From assembly GCA_947500555.1 (NCBI GenBank), contig CANMSE010000001.1:496001-560000 (forward strand): a DNA stretch of 64,000 nucleotides, written 5' to 3'. Both the position numbers and the translations under genes were made by a program. The stretch comes from an uncultured Fulvivirga sp. Its GTDB lineage: Bacteria; Bacteroidota; Bacteroidia; Cytophagales; Cyclobacteriaceae. The notes beneath the pieces were generated by a model, which was not told the DNA's origin, made no database searches, and saw only the letters and a list, made by a program, of their open reading frames with translations. This document shows positions 7,893 to 15,285 of this stretch, one piece after another (the first letter of the stretch is position 1; the number at the start of each line of letters is the position of its first letter).

Positions 7893-9836
7893 TTAAAATT
7901 TCCAGCGAACAAACGCTTCTATAGCCTCATATTCAGGGAGGCCCAACCTGTTATATTCTGCGGCAGTCTCGTGGTTACGATCTTCAGCACGTTGCCAAAA
8001 TTCACGTTTATCATGTCCTGGGAACATGGCCTCATCTTTTTGAGACTGATGTTTAAAGATTGCTTTCCTTTTGCGCATCAAATCCCTTGGCCCGATAGGA
8101 ACTGCCATTTCAATATCGAATATATCCCACTCCTGCCAGGCTCCACGATATAGCCAGACGTAGGTTTCTTTAATCCATTCGGCACCTTCTTCTTTAAGTT
8201 GTTTTACCGCTCTGAATATGGCATCTAAGCATACTCGGTGAGTACCATGAGGATCAGATAAATCACCTGCAGCAAATATTTGATTTGGCTTAATTTTAGA
8301 TAGCATTTGATAGATAATCTCTACGTCTTCTTCTCCAATTGGCTTTTTTCTTACGGTGCCTGTCTCATAAAAAGGGAGGTTTAGAAAGTGAATATTTTCT
8401 TCTTTTACATTGCAATATCTGCAGGCTGCTTTCGCTTCACCTTTTCGTATCAACCCCTTAAAGTTTTGTATCTCTAAAGAGTCGACCTGACCAGGCTTTT
8501 TCTTCTTGATGTTTTCTTTTACTTTCCTAATGGCATCTGATAGCTGTTCGTTAGCTGCATCATTATCAATGACTTCCCTTGTAAAATCCAGAAACCGAAG
8601 CACTTCATCGTCAAAAACAGCTATGTTTCCTGAAGTTTGATAACCAACATGAACATCATGACCTTGGTCTACCAGTCTTAGTAATGTCCCCCCCATGGAA
8701 ATAACATCATCATCCGGATGCGGGCTAAAGATGACTGAAGTTTTAGGGAATGGCTTAGCTCTTTCCGGTCTGGTAGAGTCATCGACTTTAGGTTTTCCTC
8801 CCGGCCAACCCGTTATAGTTCTTTGTAGTATGTTAAAAACCTTTAAGTTAATTTCTTCAGCCGAGCCGTATTCAGCGATCAGAGAGCCCATTCCATACTC
8901 ATTATAATCTTCATTGGTGAGCTTTAGTATGGCTTTACTCAATTTATTGGCCAGCCATATGGTCGCTTTTGTAATTAATTTCTCTGTCCAAACACATTCT
9001 TCTACTAACCATGGGGTCTTAATTCGCGTTAGTTGCCCTGCCGCAGCTGTATCAATTATAAATTCGCAATTGTTGTGCTTCTGCAGAAATGACGCAGGCA
9101 AAGAAGCTTTGACTTCACCTTCGACTGATTCCTTAATCACATTTGCCTTACCCTCGCCCCAGGCAATGAGGTAAACTTTTTTGGCCTCCATAATGGTGCC
9201 TACTCCCATAGTGATAGCTCTAGAAGGAACATTCTCATTTCCAAAAAAGTCGCTGGCAGCATCAAGGCGCGTAACCTGATCAAGACGGATAAGACGAGTT
9301 CGACTGTTAATGGAAGATCCCGGTTCGTTAAAGCCAATATGTCCGGTTCTGCCTATCCCTAATAATTGAATATCTAACCCTCCATAACTTTGGATTTTAG
9401 CTTCATAATTATGACAATAAGCTTTAATCTCTTCCAGAGGTAAAGTGCCATCCGGGATGTTAATATTTTTACTTTCAACATCGATATAATCAAAAAGATG
9501 CTCTTTCATGAATCTCACATAGCTTTGAAGGCTTTTCGGGTCCATGGGGTAGTATTCATCCAAATTAAAGGTGATCACATTTTTGAAGCTTAGGCCTTCT
9601 TCTTTATGAAATTGGATTAAATAGTCATAAACTCTTGTAGGGCTGGAACCTGTGGCAAGGCCAAGTATCGCATATTCTCCTTTTGCTGCTTTATCCTTAA
9701 CTAGTTCGGCTATTTGCCTGGCAACATGTAAGGAGGCATCATCTGAGCTATTATAAATTGAGGTTTTAATCTTCTCGAATTTCTTTGCTTCCAGCTTATG
9801 AAAGCCATTTTCCTCCTTTTCAAGCATCTCGATCAT
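7893..9836 (-). CDS. nagB: Glucosamine-6-phosphate deaminase-like protein fused to PIG-L/LmbE deacetylase
   Basis: 647 aa with two domains. Residues about 20-285 are a NagB-type aldose-ketose isomerase (ATGSSPT phosphate loop near 61, FNLDEYY with Asp93, GHIGFNEPGSS with His166 and Glu171). Residues about 363-640 are a PIG-L/LmbE-type deacetylase with zinc motifs HPDDD (373-377) and DPHGTHR (528-534). NagB turns GlcN-6-P into fructose-6-P and ammonia; PIG-L enzymes remove N-acetyl groups from GlcNAc derivatives. The position equal to catalytic Asp141 of E. coli NagB is Thr164, while the other catalytic positions are kept. Fused NagB-like proteins of this kind are known in Bacteroidetes. No separate nagA is visible, so the PIG-L half may supply GlcNAc-6-P deacetylation; this is inference. 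First gene of the minus operon. Confidence 0.85.
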   Translation of the reverse strand: MIEMLEKEENGFHKLEAKKFEKIKTSIYNSSDDASLHVARQIAELVKDKAAKGEYAILGLATGSSPTRVYDYLIQFHKEEGLSFKNVITFNLDEYYPMDPKSLQSYVRFMKEHLFDYIDVESKNINIPDGTLPLEEIKAYCHNYEAKIQSYGGLDIQLLGIGRTGHIGFNEPGSSINSRTRLIRLDQVTRLDAASDFFGNENVPSRAITMGVGTIMEAKKVYLIAWGEGKANVIKESVEGEVKASLPASFLQKHNNCEFIIDTAAAGQLTRIKTPWLVEECVWTEKLITKATIWLANKLSKAILKLTNEDYNEYGMGSLIAEYGSAEEINLKVFNILQRTITGWPGGKPKVDDSTRPERAKPFPKTSVIFSPHPDDDVISMGGTLLRLVDQGHDVHVGYQTSGNIAVFDDEVLRFLDFTREVIDNDAANEQLSDAIRKVKENIKKKKPGQVDSLEIQNFKGLIRKGEAKAACRYCNVKEENIHFLNLPFYETGTVRKKPIGEEDVEIIYQMLSKIKPNQIFAAGDLSDPHGTHRVCLDAIFRAVKQLKEEGAEWIKETYVWLYRGAWQEWDIFDIEMAVPIGPRDLMRKRKAIFKHQSQKDEAMFPGHDKREFWQRAEDRNHETAAEYNRLGLPEYEAIEAFVRWKF

Positions 9837-9894
9837 TAGTCTTCTCTATAATTTTGAGGTTGTAGTATATTTCCAACGTTCGTTAAATGTAGAA

Positions 9895-9967
9895 ATTAAT
9901 TTTAAAGTTTGCAATTAAATACGGCATAATAAACTTTATTGCTGTTTTATATGGCATTAATTTTAAA
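9895..9967. promoter_or_regulatory. Candidate operator region between divergent salvage operons
   Basis: The 196-bp gap between the NagB/PIG-L and DeoR genes holds an exact 12-bp direct repeat ATTAATTTTAAA at 9895-9906 and 9956-9967. A related pair, ATACGGCATAAT (9919-9930) and ATATGGCATTAA (9949-9960), and a perfect 13-bp palindrome AATAAACTTTATT (9928-9940) lie between. DeoR-family repressors often bind repeated sites, so this is the likely operator cluster. The region is very AT-rich, so some repeats may be chance. Confidence 0.4.
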
Positions 9968-10032
9968 TTAGTTGATTTTACATCAAAATTTTTCATAGAT
10001 TTAATAGTCAAATGCTCTATAAGCAATAATAA

Positions 10033-10785
10033 ATGGCAAAAAAAGAAGATCGGCAGCAGTTTATTCTGCATGAAGTACGTATGCATAGCAGAATTCTACT
10101 CACAGATATTGCTACTCTTCTCAATGTATCTATAGATACGGTAAGACGTGATATCAAAGAACTGGACGAGCAGGGTAAGTTAAAGAAGGTTCATGGTGGA
10201 GCTATATCTATAGGCTTTCATTACAGCAATGACGCTGTGAAAGATATTTACGCTTTTGAAAATAAAGCGAAAATAGCACAGAAAGCAGTTGCATTGATTG
10301 AGCCTAAAAGTGTTGTACTCATTAGCGGGGGCACTACCAATTTAGAATTAGTGAAGCATTTACCCCCTAAGCTTTCTGCTACTTTTTTTACACCAAGCCT
10401 TCCTGTAGCGATAGAATTGATGGCCCATTCTAACATAGAAGTAATTTTCATTGGAGGGAAATTGTCAAGAGATGCACAAATAACTGTAGGAGGTAGCGCT
10501 TTAAACACATTATCTGAAATAAAAGTGGATATCTGTTTTATGGGCACTGGTTATCTTGATCCTACGAATGGCCTGACTGAATTTGATTGGGAGGTAGTCC
10601 AAATGAAGAAAGCAATGATAAATGCTTCAAAAAAAATTGTTTCTCTTTCAATCTCTGAAAAACTAAATTCTACTCAACGATATAAAATTTGTGAAATTCA
10701 GGCTATTAATACCCTGATAACCGAGCTTGACCCTAACGCTGAGATATTAGCTTCATACAAAGAGGAAAATATAACAATACTATGA
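10033..10785 (+). CDS. DeoR/GlpR-family sugar-phosphate-responsive regulator
   Basis: 250 aa. The N-terminal winged HTH of the DeoR type spans about residues 6-60 (DIATLLNVSIDTVRRDIKEL, then GKLKKVHGGA, the family signature). The C-terminal DeoR sensor domain (about 75-235) is a sugar-phosphate-binding fold related to ribose-5-P isomerase (SGGTTNLELVKHL, then VIFIGGKLS). It is divergent from the NagB/PIG-L-SusCD operon and overlaps murQ by 4 bp (ATGA). It probably represses both operons until an amino-sugar phosphate such as MurNAc-6-P or GlcNAc-6-P accumulates; the ligand is inferred. Confidence 0.9.
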   Translation: MAKKEDRQQFILHEVRMHSRILLTDIATLLNVSIDTVRRDIKELDEQGKLKKVHGGAISIGFHYSNDAVKDIYAFENKAKIAQKAVALIEPKSVVLISGGTTNLELVKHLPPKLSATFFTPSLPVAIELMAHSNIEVIFIGGKLSRDAQITVGGSALNTLSEIKVDICFMGTGYLDPTNGLTEFDWEVVQMKKAMINASKKIVSLSISEKLNSTQRYKICEIQAINTLITELDPNAEILASYKEENITIL

Positions 10786-11594
10786 GCCAGGATAACCGCA
10801 TTACGGAGTCATCATCGCCATACGACCATTTGGAAACTCTTTCCGTAGATAATTTGGTACAGAAAATGAATGACGAAGATAAATCGGTGGCTTATGCTGT
10901 TGAGAAAGCACTTCCTGCAATTTCTCAAATAATAAAGGGTATCCTCGCAAACTTTGAAAATGGTGGTAGACTATTTTACATTGGTGCAGGTACGAGTGGC
11001 AGATTAGGAATTCTCGATGCATCAGAAATACCCCCTACTTATGGGCTACCGCACAATAGAGTAATAGGAATTATAGCTGGAGGGGACAAAGCAATAAGAA
11101 ATTCTGTTGAGTTTGCAGAAGATGATACTACACAAGCAGGTAAATATCTAAAAACGTATGATTTTAATAGATCCGATTCCTTGATAGGAATAGCCGCATC
11201 AGGATCTACTCCATACGTACTTGGAGGTTTGGACTATGCTAAAAAATTAGGTGCATTTACTGCAGGAATTACAAACAATCCATCTTCTCCTATTTCAAAA
11301 ATTGCACATACTACAGCTGAACTAATTGTGGGCCCTGAATTTGTGACCGGCAGTACCCGAATGAAAAGTGGTACTTCTCAAAAAATGGTATTAAATATGA
11401 TCTCCACGGCTCTAATGATCAAAATAGGTCGTGTAAAAGGTAATAAGATGGTCAATATGCAGCTTAGCAATGAAAAGTTAGTTAAACGTGGTGTTAATCT
11501 ATTAATAGACGAACTGCACGTATCTGCAGAGGAGGCGCTCAAGTTGTTAGATAAGTATGGTTCAGTGAATGAGGCTATTGCAAATAGAAGTTGA
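10782..11594 (+). CDS. murQ: N-acetylmuramic acid 6-phosphate etherase
   Basis: 270 aa, a SIS-domain MurQ. The phosphosugar site GAGTSGRLGILDASEIPPTYG spans 68-88; Glu82 and Glu113 (in EFAEDD) correspond to the two catalytic glutamates of E. coli MurQ (83 and 114). A second phosphate-binding element lies in IAASGSTPYVLGGL. MurQ splits the D-lactyl ether of MurNAc-6-P to give GlcNAc-6-P and lactate. It is slightly shorter than the roughly 300-residue proteobacterial enzymes, at the C-terminal end. It overlaps the DeoR gene by 4 bp and is 3 bp from the kinase gene. This is the strongest evidence that the locus handles MurNAc. Confidence 0.96.
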   Translation: MSQDNRITESSSPYDHLETLSVDNLVQKMNDEDKSVAYAVEKALPAISQIIKGILANFENGGRLFYIGAGTSGRLGILDASEIPPTYGLPHNRVIGIIAGGDKAIRNSVEFAEDDTTQAGKYLKTYDFNRSDSLIGIAASGSTPYVLGGLDYAKKLGAFTAGITNNPSSPISKIAHTTAELIVGPEFVTGSTRMKSGTSQKMVLNMISTALMIKIGRVKGNKMVNMQLSNEKLVKRGVNLLIDELHVSAEEALKLLDKYGSVNEAIANRS

Positions 11595-11597
11595 TTA

Positions 11598-12431
11598 ATG
11601 ATAATTATCGCTGATGCAGGCTCCACTAAAACAAAGTGGGGCCTTTTATACAAAGCACATATTCAGATTTTAGAAACATCGGGATATAACCCTAACTATC
11701 ATAGTGAAAAAGTCCTTATTTCTATTTTAGAACACATTGCCACCGAGTTAAAAGAATCTGTGGAGAAGGTATTTTTTTATGGATCTGGTTGTGGAAATCC
11801 ATCACACAAGGTAAAATTAACTAAAATACTTAAAGCTTTTTTTAAGGGCTCAATCTGTCTGGTCCATCACGATCTGCTTGGCGCAGCTCGATCGACTTGC
11901 CAACATGAAGAAGGTATCGTTTCAATTTTAGGGACAGGTTCTAGCATATGCCATTTTGATGGACAAAGTTTGATTAAGCAAGTTACCTCTTTGGGCTATT
12001 TAATAGATGACTATGGCAGTGGTTTTCATCTGGGAAAGGAGTTAATATACCGCTACTTTAAAAAAATGTTGCCAAAAGATCTGCAACAGTCATTTGAGCA
12101 GCGGCTCGGAAACCATACGGGATTTATTCATGAAATTTACGGGAGCAAGGATCCTAATAAATTCATAGCTTCCTTTACCGATTTTTTATTTGATAATAAA
12201 TCTAATAAATACATCGAAGAGCTTATTTATTCATGCTTCAAGAGCTACATTTTACATAATGTTGCCTTGCTCAACCCAAAAAAAGAAATAAAACTTTTTT
12301 TCATAGGATCGGTCGCATATTATTTTGCTGATATTCTAACACAGGTAGCAACAGAAAGCGGCTTTCTCTTAGCCAAAATATCTAAAGACCCCTTAGATGG
12401 GTTAGTCCACTTTCATACCCAAGAAACTTGA
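11598..12431 (+). CDS. BadF/BadG/BcrA-type ATPase, likely amino-sugar kinase
   Basis: 277 aa of the ASKHA kinase fold. The phosphate-1 loop DAGSTKTKW (residues 6-14), the VHHDLLGAARS segment with the probable catalytic Asp, and the phosphate-2 loop LGTGSS near 115 match the BadF/BadG family, which includes eukaryotic GlcNAc kinase and the clostridial GlcNAc/MurNAc kinase MurK. The role suggested by its place 3 bp after murQ is phosphorylation of MurNAc and/or GlcNAc at O6, making the substrate of MurQ and of the NagB/PIG-L protein. Substrate choice between the two sugars cannot be read from sequence. Confidence 0.85.
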   Translation: MIIIADAGSTKTKWGLLYKAHIQILETSGYNPNYHSEKVLISILEHIATELKESVEKVFFYGSGCGNPSHKVKLTKILKAFFKGSICLVHHDLLGAARSTCQHEEGIVSILGTGSSICHFDGQSLIKQVTSLGYLIDDYGSGFHLGKELIYRYFKKMLPKDLQQSFEQRLGNHTGFIHEIYGSKDPNKFIASFTDFLFDNKSNKYIEELIYSCFKSYILHNVALLNPKKEIKLFFIGSVAYYFADILTQVATESGFLLAKISKDPLDGLVHFHTQET

Positions 12432-12464
12432 GCTTTTAAGAGCTTAAGTCCGGATACCCATTTT

Positions 12465-12500
12465 AAGTACCAAAAAAGTACTTTATCCTTTCTAAAGGAT
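12465..12500. terminator. Paired hairpins between convergent genes
   Basis: Two adjacent inverted repeats lie between the sugar-kinase and hemH stops: AAGTAC/GTACTT (12465-12470 and 12478-12483) around an A-rich loop, and ATCCTTT/AAAGGAT (12485-12491 and 12494-12500) around a 2-nt loop. The position suggests a bidirectional terminator. The flanking T-tracts are weak. Confidence 0.45.
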
Positions 12501-12508
12501 TTGCTCCA

Positions 12509-13519
12509 CTAATCTTTAACTACCAAATCCTTTAGACATTTTATCCATAACGGATGTTCATTTAGACTCTCAACTAATTGAACTTTTTCACCACCATACT
12601 CTTCAAAAATCTCTTGATATTCATCTCCTATCTCTATGATAGTTTCAAGGCAGTCTGCCGTAAACGCTGGAGAAAAAACAAGCAGCTTCTTAGCACCTTT
12701 TTGCCCCCATTCTTCTACTACTTTGTCAGAAAAAGGTGTTAACCACTTTTTGTCTAATCGAGATTGGAAGCATACAGTATATTGCTCTTCCTTTAGCCCC
12801 AATTTCTCTGCAATCAAACGAGTTGTAGTGTAGCAGGTGGCCTTATAGCAGTATTGATTTTCATCAGTCAGCTCATGTTCACAATCCCTGTCTGAGCATA
12901 GTCCTGTCTTATATACTTTATCTACATGTCGATCAGGAAGACCATGATAAGAGAAAAGGATATGATCATAATCCTCTATATTATATTTTGAGGCCCTGTC
13001 TACAATCGCTTCTAGAAAGTCCGGATTACCATAATACTGACCAACAAATTTAATCTCTGGGATAACCCACCATTTCTTAACCACATCCATCACTAATTCA
13101 TAAGCTGAGCCTGTACTTGCTGATGCATACTGAGGAAACATAGGTAGAACAACAATGCGCGTATAATTTTTTAAACGCATTTCTTCCAATACATCCTTAA
13201 TATTAGGATTCTTATATCTCATGGCAAGATGTACATCGTAATCATCACCAAGTTCTGCATCTAACAGACTAGCTACATTTTGACTTATAATTAGCAAAGG
13301 AGAACCTTTTTCTGTCCATAATTCCTTATAAATCTTAGCAGATTTAGGCGCTCTGAATGGGACTATAATTAAGTTGACCAAAATCATCCTTAAGAGTTTT
13401 GGAATATCAATAACTCTTGGATCATTAAGAAATTGAAATAGATAAGAGCGAACATCACTCACCGAAGGGCTGTCAGGAGTACCCAGGTTGATCAATAAAA
13501 CGCCTGTCTTTTTTTTCAT
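12509..13519 (-). CDS. hemH: Ferrochelatase
   Basis: 336 aa, full length. The N-terminus KTGVLLINLGTPDSPSV, the GSPL.. motif near residue 72, YHGLPDRHV (about 191-199, with the metal-site His) and a CFQSRLDKKWLTPF segment near 250 are ferrochelatase hallmarks, and the FSPAFTADCLETIIEI stretch carries the conserved C-terminal Glu. It inserts Fe2+ into protoporphyrin IX, the last step of haem synthesis. It follows the VTT-type membrane gene by 6 bp and is probably the last gene of a four-gene minus operon beginning with the PAS kinase. No other haem gene is nearby. Confidence 0.96.
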   Translation of the reverse strand: MKKKTGVLLINLGTPDSPSVSDVRSYLFQFLNDPRVIDIPKLLRMILVNLIIVPFRAPKSAKIYKELWTEKGSPLLIISQNVASLLDAELGDDYDVHLAMRYKNPNIKDVLEEMRLKNYTRIVVLPMFPQYASASTGSAYELVMDVVKKWWVIPEIKFVGQYYGNPDFLEAIVDRASKYNIEDYDHILFSYHGLPDRHVDKVYKTGLCSDRDCEHELTDENQYCYKATCYTTTRLIAEKLGLKEEQYTVCFQSRLDKKWLTPFSDKVVEEWGQKGAKKLLVFSPAFTADCLETIIEIGDEYQEIFEEYGGEKVQLVESLNEHPLWIKCLKDLVVKD

Positions 13520-13525
13520 ACTGTA

Positions 13526-14086
13526 CTATATATAAAAGAGTGCTGCAGAGTAAAATATAAATCTCAAAAATCGTGTGAGAGAAATAAGTAAAAATTTGTT
13601 GAAGTTAAAATTAGTGGCTCCGACTAACATGCATATAGCCGAAAAAGGTACCGGAGTGACTGCTCCTATAACTATTAAAAACCCCGCATATCGATTGAGA
13701 AGGTTTCTATACCGTCTGATGTACCTATCAAAATAAGGTTTGAATAATGGCACATTTCGCAGGTTGGCTCCTATGTAGTACCCTAAAACACCCGCAGCAT
13801 AAGAAATGATGGCTAATAAAGCTACATTGGCTACATAGGTATTAAACAACCCGTGACTTTCGGACCACTTAACAAAAAATTCCGGAGGGATGATACCAAA
13901 TATTATCTCAGAAGCAGTAAAGACGGAATAAACAGCAAAAGGCCACTGAGCTATATGTTCCAGAAAGGCGTTGAAATGAGTATACTCTTCAAAAAAGTAA
14001 AATAAAGCTATAAGCCCTGCTAGCCATAGAAGCCCACGCAGAACATTCTTTATTAAAATTCTCGATCTAAAATTTATTATACTCAT
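13526..14086 (-). CDS. Small VTT/DedA-like membrane protein
   Basis: 186 aa with about four or five membrane helices. The segments FGIIPPEFFVKW, ISYAAGVLGYYIGANL and IGAVTPVPFSAICMLVGATNFNFNKFLLISLTRFLRF resemble the VTT/DedA-type fold (SNARE-associated Golgi family): a re-entrant loop with small residues, a conserved Pro-containing second half and a closing Arg. DedA-like proteins are linked to lipid-carrier flipping and membrane homeostasis. It lies 8 bp after the YghO-like gene and 6 bp before hemH. No function specific to this protein can be stated. Confidence 0.6.
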   Translation of the reverse strand: MSIINFRSRILIKNVLRGLLWLAGLIALFYFFEEYTHFNAFLEHIAQWPFAVYSVFTASEIIFGIIPPEFFVKWSESHGLFNTYVANVALLAIISYAAGVLGYYIGANLRNVPLFKPYFDRYIRRYRNLLNRYAGFLIVIGAVTPVPFSAICMLVGATNFNFNKFLLISLTRFLRFIFYSAALFYI

Positions 14087-14094
14087 TCAATAGT

Positions 14095-15267
14095 TTACTG
14101 AATCGGGCAGCGCTTGAACGGTTTTGATTCATCAAAAAGCTTGCGATAGGTAATATGTGTTTTAACAATATCTCCACCCACTTGTTCCACAACTCGAATC
14201 ATTTTAGGATTAAAATCTCCTATCCAATTCATTTCCATATCATCATAACGCTGATAGTCCTTTTGAACCATTTGTGCTGTTGCTAATACCAAAGCTCCTT
14301 CAACGCCTTTACCCTGATGTTCAGGAACAATTCCAAAAACTAATCCCAGCATTTTATTGCATGATTTTCGCCATTTGTGATAGACAAACTTTAGTTTGCC
14401 AATCCAATCAAGTTTACCATTCACATATTTGAATATCTGATTGACTTCAGGCAAATTCATATAAAATGCTACGGGTTCTCCACTGTGATAACCAAACCAG
14501 ATAATTTTTTCATCTATGATTGGCTTCATCTGCTTCATGATAGCTTTAGCTTGCAAAGAGGTCATTTTTGTTACTCCCTTATGTCTGGCCCAAGCCTTAT
14601 TATAAACTGTTCTAAAGTCTTCGGTATATTTTTCTAAATCCTTAATTCTCAGATGTTGGAAGGTGTATCCCGATTCTGGATCAGTCATTATTTTTTCGCC
14701 TTTCTGCATTAATTTTTCTGAAAAAGGCGCTCGAACTTTTCTTCCAAATGTGAATTGTTTAAAGTAAATCTGAAAGCCATATGCTTCAAACAATTGGTTG
14801 TAGTATGGAAAATTGTAATTGCAATTATAGTTAGGCTCAATATCATAGCCGTCAACTAAACATCCCCACCATTTGTCTCGCTCCCCGAAATTAATCGGAC
14901 CATCCATTGCCTCCATTCCCTCTTGTTCTAACCAGTCTTTACCTGTATCAAAAAGGATTGTAGCTGCCTTTTTATCATTAATACATTCAAAGAAGCCTAA
15001 CCCTCCTGTAGGCTGATCATTATCTTTATTTACCGTTTTTTTATTGACAAAGGCAGCGATGCGACCAATAGCTTGTCCAGTATCATTTTTAAGGAGCCAG
15101 CGGATGCATTTTCCGTTTCTAAAAGCTTTGTTCTTTTTTGAATCAAAGACACTTTCGATATCCTTATCTAAGGGACGAATCCAGGTAGGTTCATCTTTGT
15201 ACAACCTAACCGGTAGTTGAAGAAATTCTTTAACCTCCGATTTGCTACCAACTTCAACAATAGTCAT
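14095..15267 (-). CDS. YghO-like GNAT-fold protein
   Basis: 390 aa, soluble. It matches the YghO-like group of two-domain GNAT-fold proteins: an N-terminal region with the RLYKDEPTWIRPLDKDI segment (about 21-37), a central GPINFGERDKWWG motif (about 123-135), and a C-terminal GNAT part with FGIVPEHQGKGVEGALV (about 314-330), where Q-G-K-G is the acyl-CoA loop. An aminoacyl or fatty-acyl transferase activity is plausible, but none is established that I know of. It lies 18 bp downstream of the PAS kinase and 8 bp before the VTT gene. Confidence 0.65.
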   Translation of the reverse strand: MTIVEVGSKSEVKEFLQLPVRLYKDEPTWIRPLDKDIESVFDSKKNKAFRNGKCIRWLLKNDTGQAIGRIAAFVNKKTVNKDNDQPTGGLGFFECINDKKAATILFDTGKDWLEQEGMEAMDGPINFGERDKWWGCLVDGYDIEPNYNCNYNFPYYNQLFEAYGFQIYFKQFTFGRKVRAPFSEKLMQKGEKIMTDPESGYTFQHLRIKDLEKYTEDFRTVYNKAWARHKGVTKMTSLQAKAIMKQMKPIIDEKIIWFGYHSGEPVAFYMNLPEVNQIFKYVNGKLDWIGKLKFVYHKWRKSCNKMLGLVFGIVPEHQGKGVEGALVLATAQMVQKDYQRYDDMEMNWIGDFNPKMIRVVEQVGGDIVKTHITYRKLFDESKPFKRCPIQ

Positions 15268-15285
15268 GGTGCAAGTATAAGCGTT

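Noticed and set aside
7871..7912. Longer start for the SusC-like protein at 7912
   Set aside because: The 14 extra residues precede a normal signal peptide and run into the end of the NagB/PIG-L gene.
7893..9836. Two separate genes (nagB and a deacetylase) joined by error
   Set aside because: The frame is continuous over 647 codons with a plausible linker, and such fused proteins are known in Bacteroidetes.
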